A DNA stretch of 64,000 nucleotides from Patiria miniata (taxonomy: Eukaryota; Echinodermata; Asteroidea; Valvatida; Asterinidae): contig NW_024037056.1 of assembly GCF_015706575.1 (NCBI RefSeq), positions 16,915,405-16,979,404 on the forward strand. Direction: 5' to 3'. Of the stretch, positions 43,984 through 64,000 are shown one piece after another; position 1 is the stretch's first letter, and each line of letters starts with the position of its first letter. The translations under genes were made by a program, and so were the position numbers. The notes beneath the pieces are model-generated. The model had not been told where the DNA came from and ran no database searches. It worked only from the letters and a program-made list of their open reading frames with translations.

Positions 43984-44142
43984 CGATCCATTTAAGCCCC
44001 GCCCACTAAACACGTGGACGTACAATTTAACAACATGTGCACCTCCCCCGCGCGCGCGTCACAAGCACGTGCACGCGAGTCTGACATAAAGAACGGGTTT
44101 GATTGGTGGAAACACCATGGGCGGAGCTTAAGGGATAGATCT
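43984..44142. mobile_element. short MITE, TIR GATCCATTTAAGCCCCGCCC
   Basis: Left end GATCCATTTAAGCCCCGCCC; right end GGGCGGAGCTTAAGGGATAG then ATC, an imperfect reverse complement. The interior is CpG-rich (GCGCGCGCG). About 160 bp, between ELP6 and PFK. Confidence 0.65.
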
Positions 44143-45249
44143 TTTGCCTTTGGAAGAAAGCATGAATAACATGTCCAACAATTTTCAAATTAGCATACTA
44201 AACAGACTGCTCCGTGATACGTTACTGAGAGCATATAGCAAGGTGAGAGACAGTCATATATTTTACGATTTTACATATTTTTTTACCCACAGAGCCCAGA
44301 AATGGACACTTTCACCAATACGCAACTATTTCAATACATTTTTGGTAATCTGATATATCAAGTTAGGTTACAATTTAACACATTAATAATAGTGTCATAT
44401 TTGACAATATATTTGGCACAAATGTGTGGGAAAAAATATTCAGATCAAAACAAAGTTTAAGAGAAAAACACTCCACTACGGCATACTTCTAAAGAATGTC
44501 AAGAAAATATTCTTATTTCAGACCGTTCTTCACGAAAAAGATTAAGTTGTCACACATTGTTTACTTAAAAGGCTGTCAAAATGTTAAATGTTAGGCAAAA
44601 GTGCTTGGTAAACGCTCTCAAGCACAACAAATTTCGACTTTTTAAATAAATTACGAGGCATTAATAACAACTATCAAAATTTGTGCATGCTTATGTCAGT
44701 GAGAGAACATAATGAAGCAGTTAATACGCTGCCATATGATAAAGTACAATGGTGTTAAAGTCACCAAAGGCTAAACATACCTTTCTTTAGACATACCTTT
44801 CTTAGCCTTAGTCACCATATTACAACATAATATTAACATTTAGCGGTGTAAATTATGCATGTCTGGCAATGGTGAAGCTCCTATACACAATAAACAAAAT
44901 AAAAGTACAACTAAAATATATATAAAAAGTGCATATCAAGTGAAAGTTATTTAAATTTTTCGAAATTTATCAAATACCTCTTTCAGAGATGAATGCAAAG
45001 TGAGTCTTTAGCAACCTTACACCAGCTGAATTTTATGGGTTCAGGAGCACTCAATGACACCACATAAATAACATTCCAGCTCAATGTTTATTCAAGCTTG
45101 ATTTTTAGTAGATTACTTAGATTTGAAATTTAAAACTTCACTTCAAAGTTCAAAATATTTTGAACAACTGTGTGCTTCTATTCTAGGGAGATAAATTGGA
45201 CACATCCAATTTCAGATCTAGTATATATTCTTGGATGTGCTTCTTGTAC

Positions 45250-45450
45250 AGGGTGAGTAAAAAAAACTGAAAACCGAAATGTCGGGACCATTGTTTTAGT
45301 GAAGTTCTGCATGTAGCACTTTCAAAATCTAGGATATGAAAGCCCAATTCATAAGCTTTCTTTTAGTACAAAAATCATTCAAATCACTCATGTACTTTTT
45401 AAGTTACGGAGTTTTAAACACAACCGCTGTTTTAAGGTTCTGTCCAATAG
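45250..45450. mobile_element. CAGGGTGAGT-ended element, mariner-like, copy 3
   Basis: Starts after TA with CAGGGTGAGTAAAAAAAACT and matches 3811-4010 closely. The right end is not recognised. It lies in the PFK-ELP6 intergenic region. Confidence 0.65.
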
Positions 45451-45631
45451 TAACCGTTTGCACGACACTGCAGACTTCTGCATGCAATATTCAACACTCT
45501 TCAAAAGCACTCTTCGAAGCACGTCCACCATTGTTGACGACATGAATTTTGCTTCGCACTTGCTTCCACGTGAAGAATGAACCGGGCTTAACTCACAGGA
45601 AGTGTTTGAACTTTATACATCAATAAAGATA

Positions 45632-45824
45632 CAGTTGAGTCTCGTTAATACAAACTCGTTCGGACCTAGCCAAATTGTTTGTTATATCAGAATTTTGTAT
45701 TAAGAGGAACGTCAGTCCCATTCCTTGTGCACATAAATGCACAGTCGGGACCAAGGTTTTATGTTTATGTTTGTTATAACCAGAATTTTGTATCAACAGA
45801 GTTTGTACTAACGAGAGTCGACTG
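45632..45824. mobile_element. pogo-like MITE
   Basis: 193 bp with ends CAGTTGAGTCTCGTTAATAC and the inverted GTACTAACGAGAGTCGACTG, flanked by TA on both sides (45630-45631, 45825-45826). The TIR resembles those of pogo/Tigger elements. There is an internal repeat of CAGAATTTTGTAT. Non-autonomous. Confidence 0.82.
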
Positions 45825-46080
45825 TATATTATAACTGCACACACATTGTGCAGCATATCAAGGGATTATCAGAAGTGCATGATAAAATGTTAGTCATACA
45901 AAATAAATGACAGTTGTTAACCTATGCCTACATTTGTTTACTGCAACCAAATATATGTACATTAAATTAGGGCAATGCCACGAGAAAGTGGTCATGGCTG
46001 AAAATTGGAAAATTTATGAAAACTTCAGAAGCATCACAACGTCAAATGTGGCATCAAATGAAAGGGAACAACTAGACCTT

Positions 46081-46086
46081 TTTATT
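46081..46086 (-). terminator. possible PFK polyadenylation signal
   Basis: AATAAA on the minus strand, about 360 nt after the PFK stop codon. Confidence 0.35.
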
Positions 46087-46443
46087 TGAGTGGTATGCCA
46101 GTCAGATTAAGTGTATATTTTGTCCAAAAAAATATAGACCATTATCACGTTGCGGCCATCTTGATTTTTTCCCATTCAAATCAACATAACCAAAGTGAGG
46201 CTGAAAGGAAAAATAGTCTGGTTCCTATTTGCACAATAAACATTATCATTCAGTACTGTTACTGGATACAGGGAACATGGCTGAAATGGTGGCAGCATGA
46301 TAAAGGTCTATTGTGCAAATAATTGCGAGGGCAAGGTTGCATTAACGAGAGTTAATGGTATATATTTCTGAGTTGTTCTGAATTCAGGCAATTTGTATTG
46401 GTTGACAACTGGGCTGAATTAAGGACTCACACGCAGCCCGCTT

Positions 46444-62827
<16,384 letters not shown>

Positions 62828-62997
62828 CTGGCAGAAAAAAAGAAGCAACGAGTCACTATTACTATGCACAATGATTGAACTGTACTATGTCGAAAAGGAA
62901 TTGACACGAGTGGGACTCAAATCTATGATCTTCAGAGCACCGTACCAAAGCTTCACGGACAAAGTTATCCAGCTCTACATGTAGATGTCTGTATATG

Positions 62998-63759
62998 GTG
63001 GGCGGTTACTCCTAGAACTATGAGGCTCCACGTAGTGGAGCCTCATAGGTTCAGAAGCCCGCAAAATTGTTGTCAGCACAAAACACTAATTAAGTACAAA
63101 AACGTCCATCCCAAGCAGGCCGTTTTTCACAGAACCGCTGCACAGTTTGCCCCTAAACTCCATACAATACCTCATGACATACTCACGTTATGTGCACCCA
63201 ACAAACATCGGTGGATTCTGTCTGTTTTTCGGCAAAAATGATGAAAAATATGCCCTTTCTGCACTGAGCCAACCTAACACTTGAAACGAGCACGCGTGCA
63301 GAATGATTGCAGTCATTTTCGGTTCGATCGCTCGGAGCGCGCCGCGGGGGGTACGTATTTGCACTTGTACGCATGCGCATACTATCGTTCCGCTCCTACA
63401 CCATACCCCCCGCGGCGCGCTCCGAGCGATCGAACCGAAAATGACTGCGATCATTCTGCACGCGTGCTCGTTTCAAGTGTTAGGTTGGCTCAGTGCGGAA
63501 AGGGCATATTTTTCATCATTTTTGCCGAAAAACAGACAGAATCCACCGATGTTTGTTGGGTGCACATAACGTGAGTATGTCATGAGGTATTGTATGGAGT
63601 TTAGGGGCAAACTGTGCAGCGGTTCTGTGAAAAACGGCCTGCTTGGGATGGACGTTTTTGTACTTAATTAGTGTTTTGTGCTGACAACAATTTTGCGGGC
63701 TTCTGAACCTATGAGGCTCCACTACGTGGAGCCTCATAGTTCTAGGAGTAGTGGGCGGT
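62998..63759. mobile_element. near-perfect foldback element with 9-bp target duplication
   Basis: The element is 63007-63750 (744 bp). The arms are reverse complements of about 345 bp around a centre near 63380; only two mismatches were noticed (in the GATTGCAGTC and TTTCTGCACT regions). GTGGGCGGT is duplicated at 62998-63006 and 63751-63759. The tips TACTCCTAGAACTATGAGG each contain a secondary hairpin (ATGAGGCTCCAC / GTGGAGCCTCAT). The identical 73-codon frames on both strands are a mirror effect. It lies in the PFK intron upstream of exon 62827-62750. A 9-bp duplication plus long TIRs is the Mutator (MULE) pattern. Confidence 0.93.
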
Positions 63760-64000
63760 CACCCAATTTGTCGCTATACACTTTGTTCATGAGGTGCATG
63801 TCAGATGACATAAACTGATGTATCTTGCGACCAGCGATTGTGCCTATTCTTGCCCAATGCTGAAATCCAAGAAAAAAAGATTAACAAGGATCACTGTCTC
63901 AACGGATGCCCACTGTTTTTTTTTTATTTTACTTCGTCAAATTCAAATGCACAGCAAAGGGAATCTAGCCTTATGTTGACAGCCACGAATGTGTCGCTTT
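63760..64000. other. right window edge, inside PFK intron
   Basis: No PFK exon recognised. The next one expected (MNAAVR...VFFVHE region) must lie to the right. An acceptor-like TTTGGATTTCAG-type site on the minus strand near 63862 is followed by sequence unlike PFK. Confidence 0.5.

Noticed and set aside
63020..63737. Two identical 73-codon genes on opposite strands
   Set aside because: They are the two arms of the foldback element; identity follows from the palindrome.
63776..63862. Possible further PFK exon upstream of 62827
   Set aside because: It has an acceptor-like site, but the translation (ALGKNRHNRW... in the best frame) shows nothing of the expected MNAAVR/VFFVHE segment.

Overview
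The window is animal nuclear DNA, most likely from an invertebrate deuterostome. An echinoderm fits best; a hemichordate or amphioxus cannot be excluded. The reasons are spliced genes with GT-AG introns of about 0.2-3 kb, an AT-rich and repeat-rich background, animal-only families (CREBL2, MRNIP, GTSF1) and a membrane protein built from tandem hyalin-repeat (HYR) exons. There are no bacterial operons, rRNA genes or CRISPR arrays. The genes were rebuilt by hand from protein similarity, splice sites and reading-phase agreement. No splice junction has transcript support.

Layout. (1) 752/2122-7494, minus: a GTSF1/Asterix-like piRNA-pathway gene with two CHHC zinc fingers; its 3' end is uncertain. 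(2) 8565-11308, plus: MRNIP, divergent from GTSF1, with an enlarged C-terminal half carrying repeated tryptophan motifs. (3) 12182-14574, plus: CREBL2, a complete small bZIP gene with a CCAAT/CRE-like pair upstream. (4) 17868-37663, minus: a complete 19-exon gene of 1223 codons for a type I membrane protein: signal peptide, nine HYR domains, two SEA-like modules, one EGF, one transmembrane helix and a tyrosine- and proline-rich tail. All exon phases agree. I know no named family with this architecture. (5) 38724-43013, minus: ELP6, complete in seven exons, 268 aa. (6) 46444 to beyond 62827, minus: 6-phosphofructokinase, 19 exons covering all but the N-terminus, whose exons lie past the right edge.

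Repeats fill the introns and intergenic DNA. I found about a dozen families of short inverted-repeat DNA elements, most with two or more copies here. They include three copies with 3-bp TWA target duplications, a mariner-like family with TIR CAGGGTGAGT, and a pogo-like element. Two foldback elements stand out: a 744-bp near-perfect palindrome with a 9-bp target duplication, and one whose inverted arms are themselves tandem repeats. There are also two copies of a tRNA-derived SINE, a 5'-truncated LINE, and several expanded minisatellites: a 1-kb G-rich 12-mer, a decamer inside a dispersed element, a 22-bp repeat with 154-bp higher-order units, and a GACTTGTGAT array that recurs just downstream of splice donors.

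The six genes do not form one pathway. They cover piRNA silencing, DNA-damage signalling, transcription, cell-surface adhesion or signalling, tRNA wobble modification and glycolysis. GTSF1 and MRNIP are divergent, CREBL2 and the HYR gene are convergent, and the last three genes are head-to-tail on the minus strand.
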